Shown here piece by piece: positions 8,228-16,592 of a stretch of 64,000 nucleotides of DNA; positions within the stretch are counted from its first letter, which is position 1; each line of letters begins with the position of its first letter. Made by a program: the position numbers and the translations under genes. Location: contig CALAYS010000012.1 in assembly GCA_937895515.1 (NCBI GenBank), positions 15,853 to 79,852 on the forward strand, given 5' to 3'. The notes under the pieces were generated by a model that was given only the letters and a program-made list of their open reading frames with translations, did not search any database and had not been told where the DNA came from. The DNA comes from an uncultured bacterium. Lineage in GTDB: Bacteria > Patescibacteriota > Minisyncoccia > Phycocordibacterales > UBA9973.

Positions 8228-8743
8228 TCAGAGTTTTAATTCTATTTTAGAGGGCATAGGACCTATAGAGTTTTGATACTTTCCACAATATAATCGTTTT
8301 TCACCTATTGATTTCCAAAATGAAACCTGACCAATTTTCATTCCTGGGTAAACTACTATCGGCAAAACCGGATGAAGTTGAAGAGTGAATTGACCATAGA
8401 AACCCAAATCAATTAGATTTGCTGTAACATGAACAAATAACCCTAACCTTGCAATGGAAGACTTTGCACTTATTATTGGAACAAACTCATTACTTCCAAT
8501 ACATTGTATTGTGTAACCTAGAAAGAATGATCCAGCCGGCAATGTTAAGCCACTTTCTGGTATTATTACCTCCTCGTAATTATTGTTACCTAACACAGAT
8601 ACTACCTCGGAAGTATACCTTATTAAATAATTCCCAAGTCTAAAATCATAGCTATTTGGGTTTATTAGTTCAACATCAAAAGGGTCAATCATAATGCTGC
8701 CTTTACTAACTTGTTTAATAATTTCAGGACCTGTCAATATCAT
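8228..8743 (-). CDS. dCTP deaminase/dUTPase-fold protein, probably catalytically altered
   Basis: 171 aa of the Dcd (trimeric dUTPase-like) fold: 'INPNSYDFRLGNYL', the catalytic-loop motif 'KSSIARLGL' (about residue 94), 'HVTANLIDLGFYGQ' and 'YPGMKIGQVSFWK'. In E. coli Dcd the catalytic Glu lies in a 'TLE' triplet; here it is 'TLQLHP', Gln for Glu, a change expected to weaken or abolish deamination. Its neighbour keeps the Glu. The genes overlap by 20 bp, suggesting matched expression and possibly a mixed trimer with one active and one structural or ligand-binding subunit. The nucleotide substrate is unknown. Confidence 0.8.
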   Translation of the reverse strand: MILTGPEIIKQVSKGSIMIDPFDVELINPNSYDFRLGNYLIRYTSEVVSVLGNNNYEEVIIPESGLTLPAGSFFLGYTIQCIGSNEFVPIISAKSSIARLGLFVHVTANLIDLGFYGQFTLQLHPVLPIVVYPGMKIGQVSFWKSIGEKRLYCGKYQNSIGPMPSKIELKL

Positions 8744-9260
8744 CGTTAAATAAAAGAGGATTAGGGAAAGAGGGTTCGTTTAGCGTACCTAATAGACCTG
8801 AATATTTTTTCACAATACCTTTGGGTTTCCAGAAACTAACTTGTCCAATTGGAATTCCTGGATACACTCTAATAGGTACAGTAGGCACTAGTTCTAAGGT
8901 CCATCGATGGAAAATGCCAATATTACTTAAATCAGCTGAAACCTGCATAAATAGGCCAAGTCTACCTATAGAACTACGTCCAATAAGTGAAATAACATAC
9001 GATGATGAACCGATTTTTTCTTCGGTAACTCCCAAATACAGATTCCCAGGTGTCAAAATCATACCTTTTTTATCCATTACAGTAAGGTTATTTTCAAAAT
9101 TTGATAAAGGGTTAATTTCTGTTCCCGGTGGTATTGTCTTTATTTCAGCCCCTAAATGATAATTATAACTATTAGGATTTATAGATGATTCCCTAAAAGG
9201 TGAAATTAAAATTTTGCCTGAAGTAATTTTTTCTTTTATTTCACAACCTGTTAAAATCAT
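8724..9260 (-). CDS. dCTP deaminase-like protein (retains catalytic Glu)
   Basis: 178 aa, paralogous to the next gene, both beginning MILTG. Dcd-fold motifs: 'INPNSYNYHLGAEI', 'LIGRSSIGRLGLFMQV' (about residue 96) and 'TLELVP' with the general-acid/base Glu. The usual 'IDPG(W/F)EG' before it is replaced by 'LSNIGIFHRW', so nucleotide recognition has probably shifted. Family reaction: deamination of dCTP to dUTP. First gene of the minus-strand island operon, divergent from the PIG-L gene with a 54 bp AT-rich promoter interval. A role on a cytosine nucleotide or nucleotide-sugar intermediate of the cluster is inference. Confidence 0.8.
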   Translation of the reverse strand: MILTGCEIKEKITSGKILISPFRESSINPNSYNYHLGAEIKTIPPGTEINPLSNFENNLTVMDKKGMILTPGNLYLGVTEEKIGSSSYVISLIGRSSIGRLGLFMQVSADLSNIGIFHRWTLELVPTVPIRVYPGIPIGQVSFWKPKGIVKKYSGLLGTLNEPSFPNPLLFNDDIDRS

Positions 9261-9314
9261 TTTTATGATAAAAGCCCGATATTAATTATTTATTAATCAT
9301 TTTGAAAATTAATT

Positions 9315-9992
9315 ATGAATATTTTTGAAAAAAATAATGGTACTAAGATTTGTGCTATATTTTCTCATCCCGATGACGCAGAATTACTGTGCTACGGAAC
9401 GTTAGCTAAATACAGAAAAGAGAACTTTGATATTACTATAATAATAGTAACTGGAGGAATTCATGGTGTTGCGGTATCAGAAGAAAAGTCGCAAGATTTA
9501 GAAGAAATTAGATCTTCAGAAACCATTGAAGCTTTAAAAGAAGTTTCCTTTGACATCCGATTTCTTGGATTGCCCGATGGTTCAGTACAATTTACAAATG
9601 AAAATGTTTCAACAATCGAGAAAATACTAAACCACCTTAGCCCTTCCGTTGTTATAACTCATTACACCGATCTTTCAGGAATAGATCACCAAGATCATCA
9701 CATCGTTTCAAAAATTGTTAAAAACATCAGTAACAGAAAGAGTTATATTAAGCTATTATTATGCGCAGAGCCTTTAAAACGAGGGACTGGCTTTAACCCA
9801 AACTTATTTGTGAGGGTAGGAGAATTTTATAAGCAAAAATTGGCAGCAATAAACAAACACAAGTCTCAATTTGGTCGAATTTATATGACAGAATCTTTCC
9901 ACAATGTCAGAAGTTTGGTTTGGAAAAACAATTTAGGATTTAGTGACGAAGAATATATAGAAGCATTCATTATTGAAAAAGCCATATCATAA
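9315..9992 (+). CDS. PIG-L family N-acetylglucosaminyl deacetylase
   Basis: 225 aa. Zinc motif SHPDDAE at residues 17-23 (family AHPDD-E) and the second zinc/catalytic motif 'GIDHQDHH' at about residue 120. Members remove acetyl groups from GlcNAc-containing substrates (MshB, BshB, NeoD/BtrD, eukaryotic PIG-L). No signal peptide, so it acts in the cytoplasm. The stop overlaps the ATG of the WbqC gene (TAATG), so the two are translationally coupled. It is the natural partner of the GT4 transferase in the opposing operon. Confidence 0.88.
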   Translation: MNIFEKNNGTKICAIFSHPDDAELLCYGTLAKYRKENFDITIIIVTGGIHGVAVSEEKSQDLEEIRSSETIEALKEVSFDIRFLGLPDGSVQFTNENVSTIEKILNHLSPSVVITHYTDLSGIDHQDHHIVSKIVKNISNRKSYIKLLLCAEPLKRGTGFNPNLFVRVGEFYKQKLAAINKHKSQFGRIYMTESFHNVRSLVWKNNLGFSDEEYIEAFIIEKAIS

Positions 9993-10747
9993 TGATTAAT
10001 CAAAAAGTCATTTGTATTCATCAACCTCCTTTCGCACCTTGGCTTGGTATTGTTGAGAGTATGTTTGCTTCCGATTCTTTTATTATATTCGACGATGTAC
10101 AATTTGAAAGAGGAGGATATCAAAATCGAAATAGAATTAAGTCAATAAAAGGTTCAGAATGGCTAACAATACCTGTAAATCTTGATTTTGGAACTCAATT
10201 AAACACGGTTCGCATTGCAGAAAATTATTCGGCTAATTCACTTATTAAAACCTTGCGTTCATCATATGGAAAATCTATCTTTTTTAATCAAGTTATGCCA
10301 GATTTAGAAAGAATCTTATGCTCCTATAAATCTGGAAATTTATTATGTGATTTGAATGTTGAAATTCTCATGTGGATTTCAAATGTTTTAAAATGCTCCT
10401 GCGAGTTTATTTATTCAAGTTCTCTTCAAATAACATACTACGATAGAATAGATAGAATTGGTAAAATTTGCTCTAAATTGGGTGCTACGCATTTGTACAG
10501 TGGCTCAGGGATGCTTGGATATTGTAATCCTGAAGATATTTTGAAGCAAGGTGTAATACCAATATTCCACAATTATCAAAATCGACACATTGTTTATAAT
10601 CAACGATTCACTGAAAAAGGATTTATACCTTGTTTATCCGTTTTAGATTTATTCTTTAATATTGGATATAATCAATCTTCAGAATTATTAAAACAATCAG
10701 CAAATAAGATACTCAAAGAAGCATTAAAATTAAATACTATATATTAG
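9992..10747 (+). CDS. WbqC-like family protein
   Basis: 251 aa, full-length WbqC family (Pfam WbqC): 'CIHQPPFAPWLGIVE' at residues 8-22, 'FIIFDDVQFERGGYQNRNRI' and 'EWLTIPV'. Found mainly in O-antigen, capsule and some secondary-metabolite clusters; the reaction of most members is unproven. The histidine after the first strand and the 'DDVQF' acidic pair are the most conserved visible features. Coupled to the PIG-L deacetylase and overlapping the convergent TauD-like gene by 11 bp at its 3' end. Confidence 0.88.
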   Translation: MINQKVICIHQPPFAPWLGIVESMFASDSFIIFDDVQFERGGYQNRNRIKSIKGSEWLTIPVNLDFGTQLNTVRIAENYSANSLIKTLRSSYGKSIFFNQVMPDLERILCSYKSGNLLCDLNVEILMWISNVLKCSCEFIYSSSLQITYYDRIDRIGKICSKLGATHLYSGSGMLGYCNPEDILKQGVIPIFHNYQNRHIVYNQRFTEKGFIPCLSVLDLFFNIGYNQSSELLKQSANKILKEALKLNTIY

Positions 10748-11618
10748 CGTAATTAAAATATGCCCTCCATAGTTGTCTTGATAAGGAAGGGTTTACTTCT
10801 ATTTGTCCTTCTCCTAAAGCTGTGCGTCCGTGAGCATAATGCAATTGACTAAATATCAAAGCTTGAGAACTTTCCAAACTAATAATAATTTGATTCCTTT
10901 TTAAAAGTGTTTCATATTGCATTATAGCATGTATTAAAACTTCTCTTTGATTAAGCTTTAAATTTGGATGTAAATTAAACCATTTTGATAGTTTGGAAGT
11001 AAATCTTACCCTTGAAGATTCTCTAGCTGGTAGTATTGAGAAAGTGGTTAAGTGTTGACCTACTTGTTCCAAGCCTTCATCTTTCCAGTAGGTAAATCTT
11101 TTCTTCCTTAACACGTCAGCATATTTTTGAGGTAGTTTTGAATGCACACCTAAATCTGAAAGAAGAGTACTCCCTCCATTTTTTGAGTCTGGTCGCTCAC
11201 AAAGTATAGTCATCCCCAAAGGGAAATGCGAAAAAGTTAACATATCAATATGAAATGGATTTTCTCCTATGCCATTACCGGCATTGGGGTCTGCCATTAA
11301 ATCAACTCCTAATGAATACCAAAATGAATTATCCCTTTTTTCAACTTGTAACACCATTCCTATTAATGCCATTAATGAAATCAATGCTCTTTTAATTTCT
11401 TCCATCTCTGATTCAAAGGTCAGTAAAAAAATTTTACCTTCTGACACTTCATTTAATTTATTAATAAATACTTGGCAATCTTTAGTTGGGGTACCCATCA
11501 AATCATTGTGATCAATAATTCTGTGGGTATTAATTTCAGTCGGCAATAACTTTGATAGTTCTTTTACAATATTTTGACCAACCGACATTCTAAATAATCT
11601 AGATTCATCTTGCTTCAT
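10737..11618 (-). CDS. TauD/TfdA-type Fe(II)/2-oxoglutarate dioxygenase
   Basis: 293 aa. The facial triad is visible as 'FHIDML' (HxD, about residues 122-127) and the distal His in 'YAHGRTAL' (about 262-269); the 2-oxoglutarate-binding Arg follows in 'SRQLWRAYF' near the C terminus. This 'HGRTA...R..R' layout is that of TauD/clavaminate-synthase-like hydroxylases. Such enzymes hydroxylate, desaturate or epimerise amino acids and other small molecules in natural-product pathways. The substrate is unknown. Requires oxygen, which is notable for an organism group usually considered fermentative. Confidence 0.82.
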   Translation of the reverse strand: MKQDESRLFRMSVGQNIVKELSKLLPTEINTHRIIDHNDLMGTPTKDCQVFINKLNEVSEGKIFLLTFESEMEEIKRALISLMALIGMVLQVEKRDNSFWYSLGVDLMADPNAGNGIGENPFHIDMLTFSHFPLGMTILCERPDSKNGGSTLLSDLGVHSKLPQKYADVLRKKRFTYWKDEGLEQVGQHLTTFSILPARESSRVRFTSKLSKWFNLHPNLKLNQREVLIHAIMQYETLLKRNQIIISLESSQALIFSQLHYAHGRTALGEGQIEVNPSLSRQLWRAYFNYANI

Positions 11619-11676
11619 TCAACAAATCTAATTTGTGTATCTCAATTCCAGTATTCAATTATTAATATTTTTAAAC

Positions 11677-12861
11677 TCAATTTCTTTTAATAGTACATGC
11701 ACTGAATGGCTGACAAGTAGCTCCATCAATCATTAATTTTAGATACATTGTATAACGAGGTAAATTAACCAAATCTATTTCCGTAAATACCGGATGAAAT
11801 TCCTTTACTAAAAATTCAGCATCACTTGCTCCAATCCTAAAAGAGATTAAAGTTCCGATATTCCCGAAAATTGCTGAACGTATTTCATCTTTTAATTGCT
11901 CAATATATTGGTTTGCCAAAAATAACCCCAAACCATATTTCCTGCTTTCGGCCAATATATCAGCTATAGAGTTTGTAATAAATGACTGACATTCATCAAT
12001 ATATAAATAAAACGGTCTGCGGGTGTGTTCCGGTTGCCTTGCCCTATATAAAGCAGAAAGTTGTATTGTATTGACCAACATACAACCTAAGAGTGATGAT
12101 ATATCCTCACCTAACTTTCCCTTACCAAGATTAGCAATGAATATCTTACCTTCATCCATTACTTTTTGCATATGGAATCCTGTGGTTTTTTGCCCAACAA
12201 TGCCTCGCAAAATTGCACTACTTGAAAAAATACCTACCTTGTTTAAAATCGGTGCAATAGCTTCCGACCTGAAACTTGGTGAATACTTTTCAAATTCATC
12301 ATACCAAAATCGCAAGACCTCTTTGGTCTCAACACTTGATAAAATATCGTTTCTAAACTCTTTACTGGTCAACAATGGCTGTATATCAAGCAAGGTAGCA
12401 TTTCTGTATTCCAACAGAGTCAATAAACTAAACCGTAATATATGTTCAAGCCTTGGACCCCAACTATCAGCCCAAATTTTCTTAAATGTACTCAAAAGCC
12501 CTGAACAAACTAAATGATGAAAATTTGGGTGTACATTTTTTAATGGATTATACGCGATAGGATGCCCAACATCGGCAGGGTTGAAATAGATAAGGTCTTC
12601 TTTTCGGTCATCTGGAATATATTTTAAAAGTGTTTCGGCAACATCACCATGTGGATCAATCACACAAAATCCGTTACCACGTTTAATATCTGAAATAGCC
12701 ATATTTAAAAGCAAGGTAGATTTACCTGTGCCGGTTTTACCAATACAGTAAATATGCCCTAATCTATCTTTGTCTTTAATACCAAATATTCGGTCATCGT
12801 TTCTAAAATTGACTCTCCCAATGGGGGTGATTTGTTCTTTGTATTCATAATTTTTGTTCAT
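11677..12861 (-). CDS. VirD4/TraG-type conjugative ATPase (HerA-like)
   Basis: 394 aa. Walker A GKTGTGKST (about residues 42-50), Walker B 'FYLYIDECQSF' (about 285), the 'DPHGD' segment after strand 2, and the sensor-like 'LFLANQYIEQL'. This is the type IV coupling protein/DUF87 ATPase form often found in CPR and mobile elements, without N-terminal transmembrane helices. It could couple DNA to a transfer channel or act as a DNA-pumping ATPase. No relaxase or mating-pair genes are in the window, so transfer ability cannot be judged. A TATCAT box ends 9 nt before its ATG. Confidence 0.82.
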   Translation of the reverse strand: MNKNYEYKEQITPIGRVNFRNDDRIFGIKDKDRLGHIYCIGKTGTGKSTLLLNMAISDIKRGNGFCVIDPHGDVAETLLKYIPDDRKEDLIYFNPADVGHPIAYNPLKNVHPNFHHLVCSGLLSTFKKIWADSWGPRLEHILRFSLLTLLEYRNATLLDIQPLLTSKEFRNDILSSVETKEVLRFWYDEFEKYSPSFRSEAIAPILNKVGIFSSSAILRGIVGQKTTGFHMQKVMDEGKIFIANLGKGKLGEDISSLLGCMLVNTIQLSALYRARQPEHTRRPFYLYIDECQSFITNSIADILAESRKYGLGLFLANQYIEQLKDEIRSAIFGNIGTLISFRIGASDAEFLVKEFHPVFTEIDLVNLPRYTMYLKLMIDGATCQPFSACTIKRN

Positions 12862-13000
12862 ACAATACCAATGATACGAGATGGAACAAATGAATATAAG
12901 ATGGGTAAAAAGGCTTCATATAGCAAATATGCCTGACTTATTTAACAGTTAATATTGATCCAAAATAGAGGTATTAACAAATAATATAGACTGATATATA

Positions 13001-13231
13001 ATGGGCAAGCTATACAAAAAGGGTTTAACACAAAAAGAAGTAAAATCTAAAGAAGGGCAGCGAAACTTTTTGTATAGCAACAAAGGTGTTAATCGCTGTC
13101 CTTCTTTGGGCTTTGATATTAATAGTAAGAATATACCTGAGGAAATACGGATAAATCATCTTGCCGGAATCTTAGTCCGAATATTCCTTAGTCAGAAATC
13201 ACATGAGCAACGTAATACAAATAGAGAATAA
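13001..13231 (+). CDS. Small ORF upstream of the recombinase, function unknown
   Basis: 76 aa, overlapping the recombinase start by 29 bp in another frame. The second half ('IPEEIRINHLAGILVRIFLSQK') looks like an amphipathic helix, and I have an impression of comparable short ORFs preceding recombinases in other elements. The first half is encoded by strongly inverted-repeat DNA (13009-13107), so it may be the product of a structured site and not a true protein. If translated, it would be coupled to the recombinase. Confidence 0.4.
   Translation: MGKLYKKGLTQKEVKSKEGQRNFLYSNKGVNRCPSLGFDINSKNIPEEIRINHLAGILVRIFLSQKSHEQRNTNRE
13009..13107. repeat. Interlocked inverted repeats upstream of recombinase (A-B-C-A'-B'-C')
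   Basis: Three inverted repeats are interleaved rather than nested: A 13009-13021 (GCTATACAAAAAG) with A' 13066-13078, exact; B TTAACAC 13024-13030 with B' 13086-13092, exact; C 13049-13063 with C' 13093-13107, 15 bp with one G-T position. Only pseudoknotted or mutually exclusive pairing is possible. Likely a recombinase-binding/att region or an RNA switch for recombinase expression. Confidence 0.6.
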
Positions 13232-14723
13232 AAGGGCTGTAATATATTGCCGCGTATCAACCAAAGAACAAGTTGATGAAGGTAATAGTCTTGCATCTCA
13301 AAACAAAATATGTCGGGATTATGCTCTAAAAAACGGCTATGAAATAGTTGAGGTTTTTGTTGAGCAAGGTGAAAGCGCAAAAACAACTGACCGGACTGAA
13401 TTAAAGAATATGCTTGCATACTGCGCTCAAAAGAAAAACCGTATCAATGCAGTCATAGCTTACAAAATTGACCGTATATCTCGAAATATGGACGATTACA
13501 GCTATATTAGAATAGCACTCAAAAGTCAGGGTATAGAAATTAAATCTACCTCAGAACATTTTGAAAATACCCCTGCCGGACGTTTTATGGAAAACATAAT
13601 CGCAAATGTGGCTCAATTTGATAATGATGTCCGAACTGAACGCTCTGTTGGTGGGATGCGTGAAGCCACTAAAGAAGGCCGTTATGTTTGGATGGCACCT
13701 GTGGGATATGACAATATTAAAATAGCAGGAAAATCAACGATAGCTAAAAATGCATTAGCTCCTCTAATTTTAGAAGCTTTTCAAAAAGTTGCACAAAATG
13801 AATGTTCAATAGATGAGGTCTATCGTTGGGCAAGACAACAAGGTTTAGTCAGTAGAAACGGCAAACCTGTTGTTCAATCATATTTCTATATGATGTTACG
13901 GAATGAGCTCTATGCTGGTTGGATATTAAAATTTGGAGAACGACATAAAGGATTATTTGAACCTATTATATCTGAGGAGCTATTTAACCGTGTCCAAAGG
14001 GTTATTAAAAACAGAACAAGGGTTAGTCATAACTATCTGATTGAAAATCCTGACTTCCCATTAAAACGCTTTATTCAGCACCCATCAGGGTTGAAACTTA
14101 CAGGTTGTTGGTGTCAAGGTAGAAATGCCAAATATCCATTTTACAGATTTTTAATTAAGGGTGGCTCATTTAATAAGGATTCATTGGAACTAAAGTTTCA
14201 AAACCACGCAGATAAGTATCGCTTTGACGATAACAAAATAAAGGCTCTGAAAGAAAGTATAAGGGAAAATCTGGTAAAGGAGCAAAAAGGCCAGCAAAAG
14301 GAATCTGAAAGACTAATAAGCTATATTGGAGAATTAAAAACAAAACAGAGCCTTCTTATTCAGAAAAATCTTGATGGGGTTATAAGTAATCAAATCTTAC
14401 AAGGTGAACTTGATAGAATAGATCAGGAACTCATCAAGGCTGAAACTACTTTGGATAGAATTCCTAAAACCTATTACTCAATTGAAGATATGGCTGATTT
14501 TATTGAGAAATTTCTAAAAAACCCAAGTAAAATATGGTCTATTGCAGAACCAGATGAAAAACGAAATTTGCAATGGTTTGAATTTCCGCAAGGTTTGACC
14601 TTTGATGGAGCAAACTTTCAAACCAAAGAAATATCCAGTCTTTTCAAGCTGAATGAGGAATTTTCTGATGAAAATTCCTTTAGAGTGCTCTCGGCAGGAA
14701 TCGAACCTGCAACTATTCCTTAG
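13203..14723 (+). CDS. Large serine recombinase (integrase) of the island
   Basis: 506 aa. N-terminal resolvase domain with nucleophile Ser in 'YCRVSTKEQ' (about residues 16-24) and 'YKIDRISRNMDDY'; then the Recombinase domain ('APVGYD', 'QQGLVSRNGKPV...SYFYMMLRN'); a weak zinc-ribbon remnant 'GCWCQG'; and a C-terminal coiled coil (about 355-425). This is the architecture of large serine integrases that insert and excise mobile elements. The last 13 codons are encoded by the opposite strand of the adjacent tRNA-Arg gene, so the coding end coincides with the probable attachment site. An excised circle would need an equivalent attP copy to keep the C terminus. Confidence 0.9.
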   Translation: MSNVIQIENKRAVIYCRVSTKEQVDEGNSLASQNKICRDYALKNGYEIVEVFVEQGESAKTTDRTELKNMLAYCAQKKNRINAVIAYKIDRISRNMDDYSYIRIALKSQGIEIKSTSEHFENTPAGRFMENIIANVAQFDNDVRTERSVGGMREATKEGRYVWMAPVGYDNIKIAGKSTIAKNALAPLILEAFQKVAQNECSIDEVYRWARQQGLVSRNGKPVVQSYFYMMLRNELYAGWILKFGERHKGLFEPIISEELFNRVQRVIKNRTRVSHNYLIENPDFPLKRFIQHPSGLKLTGCWCQGRNAKYPFYRFLIKGGSFNKDSLELKFQNHADKYRFDDNKIKALKESIRENLVKEQKGQQKESERLISYIGELKTKQSLLIQKNLDGVISNQILQGELDRIDQELIKAETTLDRIPKTYYSIEDMADFIEKFLKNPSKIWSIAEPDEKRNLQWFEFPQGLTFDGANFQTKEISSLFKLNEEFSDENSFRVLSAGIEPATIP

Positions 14724-14757
14724 GACGGAACTGTTATATCCATTTAACTACAAGAGC
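14686..14757 (-). tRNA. tRNA-Arg (CCU)
   Basis: 72 nt cloverleaf: acceptor GCTCTTG/CGAGAGC, anticodon stem GTTCC/GGAAT with loop GTCCTAA giving anticodon CCT, T arm GCAGG-TTCGATT-CCTGC, discriminator A, CCA not encoded. Its 3' end points at the island, and the recombinase reading frame ends within it. Intact despite being the inferred integration target. Confidence 0.93.
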
Positions 14758-14786
14758 AGTTTATTGCAAGGTCTTGCCTCGCAATT

Positions 14787-16577
14787 TTATTTCTCGTTTC
14801 TGATCATCTTTAAAAAGACATCATGGGGAATGTTTACCTTACCGGATTCTTGCATTTTCTTCTTCCCTTTCTTTTGTTTTTCCCATAGCTTCATACGGCG
14901 TGTAATGTCACCTCCGTACATATGCTGAGTCACATCTTTTCTAAATGCATTTACTGATTCGGATGCAATAATGCGCCCCAAAGCTTTGGCTTGGATTTTA
15001 ATATTGATTTGCTGGCGTGGCATGTGCTCTTTTAACATATCAACAGCTGTTCGTGCATCTTGCTCAACACGTCTTCGAGATACGATTCTACAAAATGCTG
15101 GAATAATTTCATTGTTAATTAGTATATCCATGCGCACTACATCGGCATCACGGTATTCGGCAAATTCATAAGCAATAGATGCATAGCCCGATGAGACTGA
15201 TTTTAATTTATCAAAAAATCCTCGCATTAATTCGCGCAATGGCATTATCATTGAAATTTCGTTTCTTCCTGATCCGAAATTAATTGTTTCCATAACTTCA
15301 GCTTCATGCTCGTACAGTAGTGGCATTAATGGTGAAATATAGTCCACTGGTAAAATAATACGCGCCATAACCCACGGCTCTAAAACCCTAGTTACTGACC
15401 CATCATCAGGAAATGCTATCGGAGTATAAATCATTATTGGGTCTGGATTACCCTTTACATAAATATTATAAGCAATACTAGGTAGTGTAATAATTAAACG
15501 AAGATCATATTCACGATGCAGTCTTTCGGTAATAATTTCCATATGTAGCATTCCTAAAAATCCAACTCGGAATCCTCGCCCTAATACTAACGATGTTTCT
15601 TCTTCAAAATTAAAAGCAGCATCTTCTAAATGTAGTCTTTCTAACGCTGTTTTAAGCGTACCAAAATCATCTTGGCTTTCTGGGTAAATACTAGCCCATA
15701 CAACTGACTTGGGCTGAGTATATCCGGGTAGTGGGCCAGCGCGTTTTTTAGTATCGGTAATTGTGTCACCGACAGATGCTACACCGGGCTTTTTAATACC
15801 GGTTACAATATAACCAATCTCCCCTGCATCTAAACTTTCTTTTTTATTTTCTTTAGGTGAAAGTATTCCAACTTCAATTGGAGAAAAAGTCTCATCAGCA
15901 CCAATTAATTGCAATTGCATTTTAGTATTGAATGACCCAGCAATAACTCGCACAAACACAACAATGCCTTTGTGTTCTGAATATTTAAAATCAAAAACCA
16001 ATGCTTGCGGATTTGCATCTTTGGCTTCAATAGTAGGTGCTGGAATACGTTTTATAATTTGTTCCAATAATTCAGGAACACCGTCACCGGTTTTACCAGA
16101 AACTTTTAAAATAGTATCTTTTTCAATATGCAGTAATTCTACAATTTCATTAGCAATATCATCAACGCGTGATAGTGGTGAATCAATTTTAGTCATTACC
16201 GGAATAATTACTAACCCTAAATTTTGCGCCATTTCCAATGTAGTTAGTGTTTGAGCTTGGACACCTTGAGTTGAATCAACTAAAAGTAGTGTACCTTCTA
16301 CGGCTTGCATTGCGCGAGAGACTTCATAAGAAAAATCAATATGTCCCGGAGTATCAATTAAATTAAGTTCATAATTCTTGCCACCATAAAGATACTTCAT
16401 TCGAACTGGTTGCATTTTAATGGTAATACCACGCTCCCGTTCTAGCTCCATAGAATCCAATACTTGGGCTTTCATGTCACGCTTGGCAATTGTACCAGTA
16501 GCTTCAAGTAGCCGATCTGCAAGAGTCGACTTACCGTGGTCAATATGGGCAATAATGCTAAAATTCCGAATATCCAT
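14787..16577 (-). CDS. lepA: Elongation factor 4 (LepA)
   Basis: 596 aa, normal length. G-domain motifs: 'AHIDHGKSTL' (G1, residues 10-19), 'RERGIT' (G2), 'DTPGHIDF' (G3), 'MTKIDS' (NKxD variant; G4). The C terminus carries the LepA-specific domain with 'PRQQINIKIQAKALGRIIA' and the basic tail 'RRMKLWEKQKKGKKKM'. A ribosome-associated GTPase that back-translocates or rescues stalled elongation complexes. First core gene beyond the island boundary; murJ lies 15 bp upstream in the same direction. Confidence 0.97.
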   Translation of the reverse strand: MDIRNFSIIAHIDHGKSTLADRLLEATGTIAKRDMKAQVLDSMELERERGITIKMQPVRMKYLYGGKNYELNLIDTPGHIDFSYEVSRAMQAVEGTLLLVDSTQGVQAQTLTTLEMAQNLGLVIIPVMTKIDSPLSRVDDIANEIVELLHIEKDTILKVSGKTGDGVPELLEQIIKRIPAPTIEAKDANPQALVFDFKYSEHKGIVVFVRVIAGSFNTKMQLQLIGADETFSPIEVGILSPKENKKESLDAGEIGYIVTGIKKPGVASVGDTITDTKKRAGPLPGYTQPKSVVWASIYPESQDDFGTLKTALERLHLEDAAFNFEEETSLVLGRGFRVGFLGMLHMEIITERLHREYDLRLIITLPSIAYNIYVKGNPDPIMIYTPIAFPDDGSVTRVLEPWVMARIILPVDYISPLMPLLYEHEAEVMETINFGSGRNEISMIMPLRELMRGFFDKLKSVSSGYASIAYEFAEYRDADVVRMDILINNEIIPAFCRIVSRRRVEQDARTAVDMLKEHMPRQQINIKIQAKALGRIIASESVNAFRKDVTQHMYGGDITRRMKLWEKQKKGKKKMQESGKVNIPHDVFLKMIRNEK

Positions 16578-16592
16578 AATATATATCTTACT

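Noticed and set aside
14653..14928. Plus-strand ORF across the tRNA-Arg gene into lepA
   Set aside because: It overlaps the recombinase, a tRNA and lepA; its 'RQESNLQ'-type sequence is a typical translation of antisense tRNA.
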